64,000 nucleotides of DNA, taken from Mucilaginibacter sp. OK268 (GTDB lineage Bacteria > Bacteroidota > Bacteroidia > Sphingobacteriales > Sphingobacteriaceae). This document shows positions 8,201 through 16,114 of this stretch, one piece after another (within the stretch, counting starts at the first letter, position 1; each line of letters begins with the position of its first letter). Below the pieces are notes generated by a model. The model had not been told where the DNA came from, did not search any database, and worked only from the letters and a program-made list of their open reading frames with translations. The stretch lies in the NCBI RefSeq assembly GCF_900103125.1, contig NZ_FNJV01000008.1, positions 1-64,000 of the forward strand, in the 5' to 3' direction. Both the position numbers and the translations under genes were made by a program.

Positions 8201-8320
8201 TGTCATTTCGAACGAGGCACGAGGAGAAATCTTCTTCGATATGCAATCGGTGCTTTGTACACAGCAGAAGATTTCTCTTTCGCGCCACCCACAATCCACA
8301 CCAGCTCTATCGAAATGACA
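8201..8320. repeat. Dispersed palindromic repeat, TGTCATTTCGA family
   Basis: It begins TGTCATTTCGAACGAGG and ends ATCGAAATGACA. Internal complementary words are GAGAAATCTTCT and AGAAGATTTCTC. Its ends share the GTCA...TGAC pattern with the CATTGCGAG family elsewhere in the window. Confidence 0.8.
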
Positions 8321-8402
8321 ACCATTTTTATTTTATTCATTTAGTGACGCTGCCTTCGTATCTGTAATTAAACATGAACCCGTCACCAAACATATCTTGA
8401 TA

Positions 8403-8677
8403 TTTTCGTATCTTTATACAAGTACCAGCCCGGGATTCTCTAAACCAGAAAACCGGGCTGTTTCGTTAAAGGGAAAAAGGGAACAAAAATCGACCGTTTT
8501 ATATTCATATATTTGATTACAAGCAAGTTAATACTTTTTAAACCTTTCAAAACACATCAAAAATTTGTTAAAAAGTGTTAAAACGGCGTTAAAACTTTGT
8601 TAAAATGGCCAATAACCAAGCGTTTTTACCCTGTTTTTATGCAGAAAATTGTTAAAATTTAAGGTTTAAAAAGTTTT
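8403..8677 (+). promoter_or_regulatory. Duplicated leader module A: promoter box, hairpin, phased GTTAAAA repeats
   Basis: In order it holds: TTTCGTATCTTTA (promoter-like, TATCTTTA); a hairpin with arms CAGCCCGG (8426-8433) and CCGGGCTG (8453-8460); the word GTTAAAGGG; a block TTAATACTTTTTAAA (8528-8542); GTTAAAA at 8567, 8577, 8588 and 8599 (spacing 10, 11, 11); GTTTTTACCC; GCAGAAAA; and GGTTTAAAAAGTTTT. The same blocks occur in the same order in the module at 33616-33896. It ends 72 bp before the RDD gene, in the same orientation. Confidence 0.7.
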
Positions 8678-8749
8678 TCTACTTAACAAAGTAACTTCGG
8701 GCGTTTGCGATAATCAAATAGCCGAACGCATCACAAAAAATCCTGATCA

Positions 8750-9361
8750 ATGGCTCAAACATACATACTGGTAATTGAAGGTAAACCCCAGGGCCCCTTT
8801 AGCATGGATGAGCTAAAAACCCTCAAAGTAAAACCTACCGACTTTATAAAAACCCCCGAAATGGACGATTATAAAGAGGCACAGGAAATTGCCGAACTGC
8901 GTACCCTTTTCGGCTTTGCCAAACCCTCGTTGCTCATGCAGTATTATGGCAGTTTTGACCAGCGCCTGCTGGCTTCGGTTTTGGATTGGTTTATACTTTT
9001 CGGGGTGTTTGTGATTATCGCTTTTATTGTGGTACTGCTGTTTATCCAGGATAAAGAAACACGTATTATTGTATCCTTCAGCATTTTGGGTATTATCCCA
9101 TTAGCTAAAGTGATCTACCATATTGTGATGGAAAGCTCGGCCAAACAGGCCACCTATGGCAAACAAATGCTCAAAATCAAAGTAGTTGATATGAACGGCG
9201 ACCGTATCAGTACGGGTACAGCTATTAGTCGTAATTTGCTCAAGCTGCTTTCTGCATTGCCGTTTTGTTTAGGTTATGTGATTGCCTTCTTCAACAAAAA
9301 ACAGCAATGCCTGCATGATATGCTGGCTAATACCCTGGTGATCAAGGAAAGGCTGTTTTAA
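8750..9361 (+). CDS. RDD-family membrane protein with N-terminal GYF-like domain
   Basis: The N-terminal 45 residues (YILVIEGKPQGPFSMDEL and following) resemble the GYF_2/DUF4339-like module that binds peptides or acts as a soluble sensor. The rest is an RDD domain: it starts FDQRLLASVLDWFILFGVF, has a second and third membrane helix, and carries the conserved ATYGKQMLKIKVVD and SRNLLKLLSALPFCLGY motifs. RDD proteins are inner-membrane proteins of largely unsettled role; some are linked to ion exchange. It lies behind the leader module at 8403-8677 and ends 15 bp from the convergent gene at 9377. Confidence 0.88.
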   Translation: MAQTYILVIEGKPQGPFSMDELKTLKVKPTDFIKTPEMDDYKEAQEIAELRTLFGFAKPSLLMQYYGSFDQRLLASVLDWFILFGVFVIIAFIVVLLFIQDKETRIIVSFSILGIIPLAKVIYHIVMESSAKQATYGKQMLKIKVVDMNGDRISTGTAISRNLLKLLSALPFCLGYVIAFFNKKQQCLHDMLANTLVIKERLF

Positions 9362-9376
9362 GAAAGCTGCTAATCC

Positions 9377-9754
9377 TTATTTTTCGCCCTTAAAAGTCTT
9401 ATAAAAAATAGGCTTACCCAGGCTGTCCTTTTTGAATACAGACAGTTGTAAACTACCAGCCGGTTTAGATAAGGAATCGCCCTTCAACAGGGGTTCAGTG
9501 ATATTAAAAGTAGAGGTATAAAAGAAGTTACTATAGCCAAAAGATATATCCTCATTGATATTTAACTTAAAACCGGTATTTGACTTTTCGGCAAAAAACA
9601 CCTTAAACCGGCTGCCGTTTGCTTCAATTTTAGTAATGTGGGAGTTGATCTCATTTTTATAGATCCGGCCGCTGTACGACCAATTATCCGTATTGAAATA
9701 AACAAATAAGCCTATAACTAAGATTATGAATACTGTACTTATTAATCTTTTCAT
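9377..9754 (-). CDS. Small membrane-anchored protein, family unknown
   Basis: A 125-aa protein with one N-terminal hydrophobic segment (ISTVFIILVIGLFVYF), either a signal anchor or an uncleaved export signal. A soluble beta-rich remainder probably faces the periplasm. No lipobox cysteine and no catalytic motif are seen. It converges on the RDD gene and is divergent from ispG, with about 70 bp to the ispG promoter box. Function unknown. Confidence 0.65.
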   Translation of the reverse strand: MKRLISTVFIILVIGLFVYFNTDNWSYSGRIYKNEINSHITKIEANGSRFKVFFAEKSNTGFKLNINEDISFGYSNFFYTSTFNITEPLLKGDSLSKPAGSLQLSVFKKDSLGKPIFYKTFKGEK

Positions 9755-9822
9755 GTGTATAAAGTTATATAAACATTACAAGCTTTCCACTTTGCAAGCG
9801 TTTAACCTTTAATCCTATTGCT

Positions 9823-9830
9823 TATCTTTG
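9823..9830 (+). promoter_or_regulatory. Putative ispG promoter -7 box
   Basis: TATCTTTG is an exact TAnnTTTG match 21 bases upstream of the ATG at 9852. It overlaps a TTG that would otherwise extend the reading frame, which argues that this TTG is not a start codon. The -33 region is weak. Confidence 0.6.
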
Positions 9831-9851
9831 TATCTTATTAATTTTCGCTGC

Positions 9852-11888
9852 ATGAATACTGATGCTGTTAAATTGCTTCAAGGCCGTTATTGTAATTCAC
9901 TAACCGAATATTCGCGTTTTGTTACCCGCGAGGTGAACATTGGCGATGTGCCCATGGGCGGCAATAACCCTATCCGGATCCAAAGCATGACCACTACCGA
10001 TACCATGGATACCATAGGTACGGTTGAGCAATCTATCCGCATGGTTGATGCAGGCTGCGAATATGTACGCATTACCGCACCCAGCATCAAAGAGGCCCAA
10101 AACCTGGCCGAGATCAAGAAACAGCTTCGCCAGCGCGGATATAATGTTCCGCTGGTTGCCGATATCCATTTTACCCCCAACGCTGCCGAAGTGGCCGCCC
10201 GCATAGTTGAAAAAGTAAGGGTAAACCCCGGTAATTACGCCGATAAAAAGAAATTTGATCAGATAGATTATACCGATCAGGAATACCAGGGCGAACTGGA
10301 ACGCATCTACAAAAAATTTGCGCCCCTGGTTAATATCTGCAAGGAATATGGTACCGCTATGCGTATCGGCACTAATCACGGCTCCCTGAGCGACCGGATC
10401 ATGAGCCGTTATGGCGATACCCCGCAAGGTATGGTAGAATCGGCCATGGAATTTATGCGGATGTGCGAAACCCTGAACTACTATAACCTGGTGATCTCCA
10501 TGAAATCGAGCAATCCGCAGGTGATGGTACAGGCTTATCGTTTACTGGTAGACACCATGGTAGCCGAAGGAATGAACTATCCGCTGCACCTGGGTGTAAC
10601 CGAAGCCGGCGACGGTGAGGATGGCCGTCTCAAATCGGCAGTAGGCATCGGTACTTTGTTAGAAGACGGCCTGGGCGATACCGTACGTGTTTCCCTCACC
10701 GAAGAACCAGAAGCAGAAGCCCCGGTAGCTATTGAGCTGGTGCGCCGATATACCGAGCGGAAAGCAGAATGTGAAAAGCAAAAATCAGAAGAAAGAGAGC
10801 TTTCGGCTTTAAGCCTTCAGCCTTTAGCTTCTCATAACCCCTACGAGTATAAAAAACGTCACACCTACGAAGCCAACGCGTTTATTGGCGGGCATATGGT
10901 GCCAAGGGTAGTAGTTGACCTGTCGGCCAAAAACTTAAAAGATCCGGCTGTTTTGAAGGATGCAGGATACCTGTATTCGCCATTGTTGGATAAATACAAT
11001 ATGGCCGAGCAATCGGTTGATTTTGTTTACCTGGCCGATGAGTTGCCATCGTTTGTGTTCCCAAGCAACTTAAAACAGTTGTATAACTATAACACCTGGC
11101 AAAAACTGACCGATAAAACCAATTGCCATCCGGTATTTTCGTTAACAGAATATATTGCACCGGACACCGATCGTTCGTCCAAATTAAACCTGGTGAGGAT
11201 ATTACCAACCGATATTGATTCGGATGAGTTTGGTTCACTCCCGTTTGATAATTCATTGGTATTTGTATTGGAAACTAATGCCCTGCATGGCATGGCCGAT
11301 CAACGTTCCCTCTTTTTTAAACTCGAAGAACTTGGATTGGAAGTGCCGGTGATTGTGAAAAGGAGTTACGAATTTGAAGAGGACCATGGACCATCTACCA
11401 TGGACCATGAACAAACAGACTTAACCACTAAACTCCAACTGTACGCCGCTACCGATCTGGGCGCCCTGTTGGTTGATGGCTTTGGTGATGGGATATGGAT
11501 AGATGCGCCGGAATTACCTGCTAACGTTATTACTTCAACAGCCTTTGGTATTTTACAGGCCACCCGTTCCAGGATCTCCAAAACGGAGTACATATCGTGC
11601 CCAAGTTGTGGTCGTACTTTGTTCGACCTGATGGTGACCACCCAGATGATCCGCAGCCGTACAAGTCATCTCAAAGGCCTTAAAATTGGCATCATGGGTT
11701 GTATTGTGAATGGCCCGGGCGAAATGGCAGATGCCGATTACGGTTATGTAGGCTCTGGTACCGATAAGGTAACCTTGTATCGCGGCAAAGAAGCTGTCAA
11801 AAAAAACATCAGCTCGGCAAACGCACTTGATGAACTCATCGGCATTATCAAGGAAGATGGTAACTGGGTAGAGCAGGAACAGGCATAA
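9852..11888 (+). CDS. ispG: 4-hydroxy-3-methylbut-2-en-1-yl diphosphate synthase, long form
   Basis: Converts methylerythritol cyclodiphosphate to HMBPP in the non-mevalonate isoprenoid pathway, using a [4Fe-4S] cluster. The N-terminal TIM barrel begins near SRFVTREVNIGDVPMGG. A central insert domain, typical of Bacteroidota and plant enzymes, follows. The C-terminal iron-sulfur domain carries SCPSCGRTLFDL and GIMGCIVNGPGEMADADYG, which supply the cluster ligands. The ATG at 9852 gives 678 aa; an upstream TTG at 9828 lies inside the promoter box and is rejected. Two low-complexity inserts are encoded in loops, near 10780-10840 and 11381-11425, and look repeat-derived. The gene stands alone. 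Confidence 0.95.
   Translation: MNTDAVKLLQGRYCNSLTEYSRFVTREVNIGDVPMGGNNPIRIQSMTTTDTMDTIGTVEQSIRMVDAGCEYVRITAPSIKEAQNLAEIKKQLRQRGYNVPLVADIHFTPNAAEVAARIVEKVRVNPGNYADKKKFDQIDYTDQEYQGELERIYKKFAPLVNICKEYGTAMRIGTNHGSLSDRIMSRYGDTPQGMVESAMEFMRMCETLNYYNLVISMKSSNPQVMVQAYRLLVDTMVAEGMNYPLHLGVTEAGDGEDGRLKSAVGIGTLLEDGLGDTVRVSLTEEPEAEAPVAIELVRRYTERKAECEKQKSEERELSALSLQPLASHNPYEYKKRHTYEANAFIGGHMVPRVVVDLSAKNLKDPAVLKDAGYLYSPLLDKYNMAEQSVDFVYLADELPSFVFPSNLKQLYNYNTWQKLTDKTNCHPVFSLTEYIAPDTDRSSKLNLVRILPTDIDSDEFGSLPFDNSLVFVLETNALHGMADQRSLFFKLEELGLEVPVIVKRSYEFEEDHGPSTMDHEQTDLTTKLQLYAATDLGALLVDGFGDGIWIDAPELPANVITSTAFGILQATRSRISKTEYISCPSCGRTLFDLMVTTQMIRSRTSHLKGLKIGIMGCIVNGPGEMADADYGYVGSGTDKVTLYRGKEAVKKNISSANALDELIGIIKEDGNWVEQEQA
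10780..10840 (+). repeat. Repeat-like in-frame insert within ispG (1)
   Basis: Codons here spell a charged, low-complexity linker between the TIM barrel and the insert domain. The DNA is built from related words (GCTTTCGGCTTTAAGCC, TTCAGCCTTTAGCTTC) of the style seen in the intergenic word repeats of this window. The frame is kept. Classification as a repeat insertion is inference. Confidence 0.4.
11383..11408 (+). repeat. Direct repeat inside ispG coding sequence (2)
   Basis: The 12-mer ACCATGGACCAT occurs twice with a 2-base spacer (period 14). It encodes an acidic, His-rich linker between KRSYEFEE and the conserved LQLYAATDLGALL. The word resembles the GTTCATGGTTCAT words of the intergenic inverted repeat at 25000-25095. 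The reading frame is preserved. Confidence 0.6.
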
Positions 11889-11947
11889 AACAGAACAGGG
11901 CTGACCTCGCGCCAACCCTTGTTCAAAGTATAATTAAAAAAGATCAT

Positions 11948-12256
11948 TTATCGCTTTAAATTGAACGCCATTGCGATCAGCTTTTTGTTTTCGGGGTTGT
12001 CCCTGTTTTCATTCAGCTTGTTAGACAACTCATTTAAAGCCAGCTTTGTTTTTTCTCGTTTCAAATTTAGTTTGGCGTTAATAGTTTCTTCATAAATCAG
12101 CTTCGCATCATCGGTATAAAACCTGATGATTTGTATTTTTGGTTGATTAGCGTTACTCTCTACCACCCAAAAACCGTGGGTAGCAGGTGTTTTGATTTGA
12201 GCCTGGCTGCATACAGCGCTTATCAGGATCAATGCGGTTAACATGATTGTTTTCAT
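11948..12256 (-). CDS. Small exported protein, family unknown
   Basis: A 102-aa protein with a clear signal peptide (MKTIMLTALILISAVCSQAQ) and a short mature domain. The mature part has a beta-like start (HGFWVVESNANQPKIQIIRFY) and a charged helical tail. It converges on ispG. No catalytic motif is visible and the function is unknown. The 233 bp between it and the kinase at 12491 contain no other recognisable element. Confidence 0.65.
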   Translation of the reverse strand: MKTIMLTALILISAVCSQAQIKTPATHGFWVVESNANQPKIQIIRFYTDDAKLIYEETINAKLNLKREKTKLALNELSNKLNENRDNPENKKLIAMAFNLKR

Positions 12257-12490
12257 AGCCCGTTTTATTTAATAATCTAAATTAACCAGGCCAGATCCGA
12301 TAAAGAAGCGATGCCGTTACACAGCCATTATTTGCATACAAACAACATTTAATGTAGCGCTATCAACATTTGTCAAAAATAATTACCCTTGTTAAATGTT
12401 TTATGGTTGTATGTCGATGAAAGTGTGCGGTTTATCGCATTTACGGAAAAGATTTTACTTCTTTCGGCCGATATCAGGTAAATTAGCTTT

Positions 12491-13609
12491 ATGAATAACA
12501 GGCTCGATATCCGGCTGCAAAACATCAAGATACCACGGGTTTATCAGCACCTGTTGTTTTGGGGCGTGGCTTACTTTCTGATAGCCAGTATGTACTCGGT
12601 ACAAACCAGTTTTAGCATATCTCTGCGGAATAACCTCATTTTTATGCCGGTTCAGGTTGCTTACTATTATGCTATCGCTTACTGGGTAATTCCGCGTTAC
12701 TTGTTTGTTAACCGGTATTTTATGTTCATTCTGCTGTTGCTGCTACTGGTTGTTATTTCTACATTGGCAACCAGGGCTGTCGGTTTAACATTCGTGAATC
12801 CGTATGTAATCAGGGTAATGCCTAGTATCGGTCAGGAATTTATCAGGTATAACCAGTTGCCTTTTTTTACCAAACTATTTGATATATCAAGTCTCGTAAA
12901 CGCCTTTAAGGGGGTAAACCTCATTATTGGTTTTGTACTGGCCATTAAGTTATTTAAGATGTGGTATGAGCGTAAACAGGCTTCGTTAGAGGCTGAATTA
13001 AGCGCGTTGAAGGCACAGGTTCATCCACACTTTTTGTTTAATACCCTAAATAACCTGTATGCGCTTAGTCTGGATCAATCTCCCAAATCCCCGCAGTTGA
13101 TATTGGGATTATCTGACATTTTACGGTATATGCTTTACGAATGCAATGCCGATGAAGTTCCGCTTGAGCGGGAGATATTCATGATGCAGCAATATGTAAA
13201 GCTGGAAAAGCTGCGATATGAAGACCGTATAGACATCAGTTTCACCATTACCGGCGATCTGCGGAATAAACTGATAGCGCCATTGCTCATACTCCCCTTT
13301 ATTGAAAATGCCTTTAAACACGGCACCAGCGAAAAAACCGGGCAGGTTTGGATAAACATCAGCGTAAATGTTACCGGCAACCGTTTTAAATTGAAAGTAG
13401 CCAACAATAAACCCGATCATCATACCGAGGAGGCTGAGGAGAATACCCGTGGGCACATTGGTTTAAAAAATGTAATGAAACGGCTCGATCTGCTTTACCC
13501 TGCTACCTCAAAATTAAAGATCATGAATGAGGCCGATACCTTTCTGATCGTGCTTGACATGCAGCTGAATATGGTTAAACAGTCCGAAAAACAATTGGTA
13601 AACGCATGA
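12491..13609 (+). CDS. LytS/YehU-type sensor histidine kinase
   Basis: A 372-aa inner-membrane kinase. Four hydrophobic segments occupy about residues 20-155. A coiled linker (MWYERKQASLEAELSALKAQV) leads into the His_kinase domain with the phospho-acceptor motif HPHFLFNTLNNLYAL. An HATPase_c domain follows with IAPLLILPFIENAFKHG (N box) and GHIGLKNVMKRL (G box). It should sense a membrane or cell-envelope cue and phosphorylate its partner. The stop overlaps the start of the LytTR regulator by 4 bp (ATGA), so the two are translationally coupled. Confidence 0.94.
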   Translation: MNNRLDIRLQNIKIPRVYQHLLFWGVAYFLIASMYSVQTSFSISLRNNLIFMPVQVAYYYAIAYWVIPRYLFVNRYFMFILLLLLLVVISTLATRAVGLTFVNPYVIRVMPSIGQEFIRYNQLPFFTKLFDISSLVNAFKGVNLIIGFVLAIKLFKMWYERKQASLEAELSALKAQVHPHFLFNTLNNLYALSLDQSPKSPQLILGLSDILRYMLYECNADEVPLEREIFMMQQYVKLEKLRYEDRIDISFTITGDLRNKLIAPLLILPFIENAFKHGTSEKTGQVWINISVNVTGNRFKLKVANNKPDHHTEEAEENTRGHIGLKNVMKRLDLLYPATSKLKIMNEADTFLIVLDMQLNMVKQSEKQLVNA

Positions 13610-14340
13610 AGATCCGGACACTAATAGTTGATGATGAGCCTCACGCCATCGCCGTGTTGGAGAAATATCTGGCCCAGTTTAATCAAATGGAACTGGTAGG
13701 GAAATGTTCGGATGCTATACAAGCCTTCCAACTGCTGCAACAAAAACCGGTCGACCTGATGTTTTTGGATATTCAAATGCCGGGCATTAAAGGCACCGAC
13801 CTGCTCCGGAGCCTCAAAAATCCACCCAGGGTAATTTTCACCACCGCTTACAGCGAATACGCGTTGGAAGGCTTTGAGCTAAACGCGGTTGATTACCTGC
13901 TGAAACCCATTTCGTTCGAACGTTTTTTGCGTGCTGTTGATAAAATTTACCAGTTGGCAGAAAGCAGGCACAATCCAGTGATTACTCATGAAGCGCCGGT
14001 GAGCGACCGTGAAACATTTATCTACCTTAAGGTTGAACGCAAAACTATTAAGGTAAACGTAAATGATATTTTATGGATTGAAAGCCTGCGCGATTATGTA
14101 AAAGTGGTGATCAAAGATCAGGTGTATATCACACGGCAAAAGATCAGCATACTGGAAGAAATGCTTCCTGAAAATAAATTTGTGCGAATCCACCGGTCGT
14201 TCATTGTAGCGCTGGGTAAAATCGACTCTTTTTACTCTTATAGCATTGAAGTTGCAGGTCATGAATTACCCATTGGTCGTAATTACAAACAGGATGTTCA
14301 AAAAAAGCTAAAAGCCGAACGGCTACAGTTTGACTCATAA
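13606..14340 (+). CDS. LytTR-family response regulator
   Basis: A 244-aa cytoplasmic regulator. The receiver domain (residues 1-120) has the acidic pocket VDDEPHAI, the phospho-aspartate in LMFLDIQMPG, and the switch lysine in YLLKPISFERF. A LytTR DNA-binding domain (about 140-240) contains FIYLKVERKTIKVNVNDILWIE and FVRIHRSFIVAL. It is partnered with the overlapping upstream kinase. LytTR regulators usually bind paired direct repeats; the AraC gene 33 bp downstream is a natural candidate target or co-transcribed gene. Confidence 0.95.
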   Translation: MKIRTLIVDDEPHAIAVLEKYLAQFNQMELVGKCSDAIQAFQLLQQKPVDLMFLDIQMPGIKGTDLLRSLKNPPRVIFTTAYSEYALEGFELNAVDYLLKPISFERFLRAVDKIYQLAESRHNPVITHEAPVSDRETFIYLKVERKTIKVNVNDILWIESLRDYVKVVIKDQVYITRQKISILEEMLPENKFVRIHRSFIVALGKIDSFYSYSIEVAGHELPIGRNYKQDVQKKLKAERLQFDS

Positions 14341-14373
14341 GGGTAAAATAATTTTGCACTATCTTTGAAGTTC

Positions 14374-15279
14374 ATGAGTAATAAAATAGCTGTTTTAGAT
14401 ATTCCTGCCACACTTCAACGATACACCGGCGCCAACGGTAATTTTGGCGTTATTCATGATAACTGGAACCAGGATGATTTCGCTATATTAAGTAATGAAA
14501 CCGGGGTACAGCATGGTTTACCCGTTAAAACAGATTATTATTCGGTTATTTTATGTCTGAGCGGCAGCTGTAAAAAAACTATAGGTCATTTTGTTTTTGA
14601 GGTTTATCCTAACTCTATCCACCTGGTGTCACCTGCTTATATTACCTCTTTCGAAGATGCTTCTGACGACCTGCTTTTGTACCAGGTGCTGTTCAAAAAG
14701 GAGTTTCTATCCCATAATTTCCTGAAAGAAAATATCCTGGATAACCTGCTGGAAGTAAATCCCGACTATCCCCCCATTTATGGTCTACCAAAAAAAGGAG
14801 TAACATCCCTAAAGGCTTTATATGAAAAGATAAGCGACGAATGCAGGGAGCAAGGGGCTTTCCATTTACAGATCCTGCGCCTGCTGTTAACCGACCTGCT
14901 ATACGAAATGAACCGTGCCTGCGAAAGTTGTCTATTGAATTCAACCCGCCATTTGAGTAAACAATATCAACTGGTGTATAAATTCAAAAAACTGGTAGAA
15001 GAAAAGTTTCTGGCCCTGAAAACTGTGCAAGAATATGCCGACGAACTCTTCATTTCGGCTAAGTATTTAACCGAAATAGTGAAGAACGAAACAGGGCAAA
15101 ATGCACTACATGTTATCCATAACCGGCTGTATCTGGAGGCTCAATACCTGCTATCGTCATCCGGCCTTAGCATTAAAGAAATAGCCGAGCGGCTTAACTT
15201 TGATAACAGCTCACATTTCAGTCGTTTCTTTAAACGATTTGCCGGTTATAACCCTTCAGAGTTTAAGCAGCTACAATAA
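14374..15279 (+). CDS. AraC-family transcriptional regulator
   Basis: A 301-aa regulator with an N-terminal cupin-like sensing domain and a C-terminal double helix-turn-helix (about residues 205-300). The HTH region reads LKTVQEYADELFISAKYLTEIVK, then GLSIKEIAERLNFDNSSHFSRFFK and the closing GYNPSEFK. The ATG at 14374 is chosen over an in-frame TTG at 14365, because the TTG belongs to TATCTTTG (14360-14367), an exact -7 box. If that box is used, the transcript would be almost leaderless. It sits immediately after the LytS/LytTR pair. Confidence 0.92.
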   Translation: MSNKIAVLDIPATLQRYTGANGNFGVIHDNWNQDDFAILSNETGVQHGLPVKTDYYSVILCLSGSCKKTIGHFVFEVYPNSIHLVSPAYITSFEDASDDLLLYQVLFKKEFLSHNFLKENILDNLLEVNPDYPPIYGLPKKGVTSLKALYEKISDECREQGAFHLQILRLLLTDLLYEMNRACESCLLNSTRHLSKQYQLVYKFKKLVEEKFLALKTVQEYADELFISAKYLTEIVKNETGQNALHVIHNRLYLEAQYLLSSSGLSIKEIAERLNFDNSSHFSRFFKRFAGYNPSEFKQLQ

Positions 15280-15380
15280 AACCGTTCGATTTTTTCGATC
15301 CAAAACACCTTTCATGACCCTTGCCTGACGGTAAAACATATCTACCGGAAAAATTGGTTCTTAAAACCGATTTATTGAGA

Positions 15381-15411
15381 TTGATACGCCTCACTATCCA
15401 CAGTATCTTTG
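15381..15411 (+). promoter_or_regulatory. Consensus Bacteroidota promoter for a short transcript
   Basis: A -33 TTG (15381-15383) is followed by a 19-base spacer, counted after TTGA, and an exact -7 TATCTTTG (15404-15411). This is one of the two best promoter matches in the window, the other being at 60471-60500. It points rightwards into a stretch without an obvious gene, ending at the terminator at 15648-15681. Confidence 0.65.
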
Positions 15412-15416
15412 TTATG

Positions 15417-15681
15417 TCAATAAGAAATAAAGGTCATGAAAAAACAAAACTTAAACTTACTAAAAGGCAGGTTACTACAGCTCTACTGGGAAACCTATCA
15501 GATTTTAACCGTCATTTACAGATAATCTTTTATCGCTGTAAATTCTATTATATATAATACATCAACGTATTGATTGAGGACACATCAATCTTTGATCAAT
15601 ACCAGAAATTAACAGCCGTTTAAGGCTTCTCTATATATTGACACAGAAAAACAGGCAGACTCTTTAAAGTCTGCCTGTTTT
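15417..15681 (+). ncRNA. Candidate short transcript (sRNA or small-peptide mRNA)
   Basis: Bounded by the promoter at 15381-15411 and the strong hairpin terminator at 15648-15681, predicted length about 260 nt. It contains a 29-codon frame (ATG 15436 to stop 15525) and an overlapping frame (ATG 15414 to 15557). The overlapping frame includes KLKLTKRQVTTALL, faintly like the L-x-L-x-K leaders of Bacteroidota lanthipeptide precursors. That frame has a single cysteine, and no modifying enzymes are nearby. Whether RNA or peptide is the product cannot be told from sequence. Confidence 0.4.
15648..15681. terminator. Bidirectional rho-independent terminator
   Basis: Perfect 14-bp arms AAAACAGGCAGACT and AGTCTGCCTGTTTT with a 6-base loop, followed by GTTTT. 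It ends the short plus-strand transcript and, in the other direction, the gene at 15702-16028. Confidence 0.9.
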
Positions 15682-15701
15682 GTTTTACACCTCGCTCCAA
15701 C

Positions 15702-16028
15702 TCAATCCACCGGAGTAAACTCAGCAAACATGTTTGCTGTTTCGCTTAAACTATTCAGGCTTACATAATCGCAAACTTCGGCATATTCGGCCCACATTTC
15801 ATGAACAGCTTTGTTCTGATGGGCCTGGTTAATGGCTTCAGCACTCAACCATTCAAAAACTTCAATAATGGTTCCATCGGAGGTTTCCATAATAATGGGC
15901 TCCCGATCTGTCACCAATCCCTCCTGCTTAAGCCGGGGTACGTGGGTTTTGGTGAGTTGCTTTAAAGCAGCTGTTTTTCCAGGTTTTGGTTTATATGCCA
16001 CAATAACTATTCGCCCCATAATTGTCAT
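15702..16028 (-). CDS. Antibiotic biosynthesis monooxygenase (ABM)-domain protein
   Basis: A 108-aa ferredoxin-like alpha+beta barrel protein of the ABM/EthD-like superfamily. The opening strand is IVIVAYKPKPGKTAALKQL, followed by EPIIMETSDGTIIEVFEW and a helix around AHQNKAVHEMWAEYAEV. Such proteins are small cytoplasmic monooxygenases or sensors; the substrate is unknown. Two nearby starts (M1 and M4) cannot be separated. It is divergent from the PoxB-type gene with an 86-bp intergenic space, so the two may share control. Confidence 0.75.
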   Translation of the reverse strand: MTIMGRIVIVAYKPKPGKTAALKQLTKTHVPRLKQEGLVTDREPIIMETSDGTIIEVFEWLSAEAINQAHQNKAVHEMWAEYAEVCDYVSLNSLSETANMFAEFTPVD

Positions 16029-16114
16029 ATTTTACAGCAATTTACAATTTTTAAAACCCACATCATATTCTGTGGTTAGCTTTATACATATCAAAACATT
16101 AAATCAACCTGACC

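Noticed and set aside
8118..8367. Two overlapping frames of 66 and 68 aa after the MBL-fold gene
   Set aside because: Both are read from the TGTCATTTCGA repeat and its flanks.
9828..9851. TTG-initiated N-terminal extension of IspG
   Set aside because: The TTG is part of the TATCTTTG promoter box, and the family N-terminus starts at the ATG at 9852.
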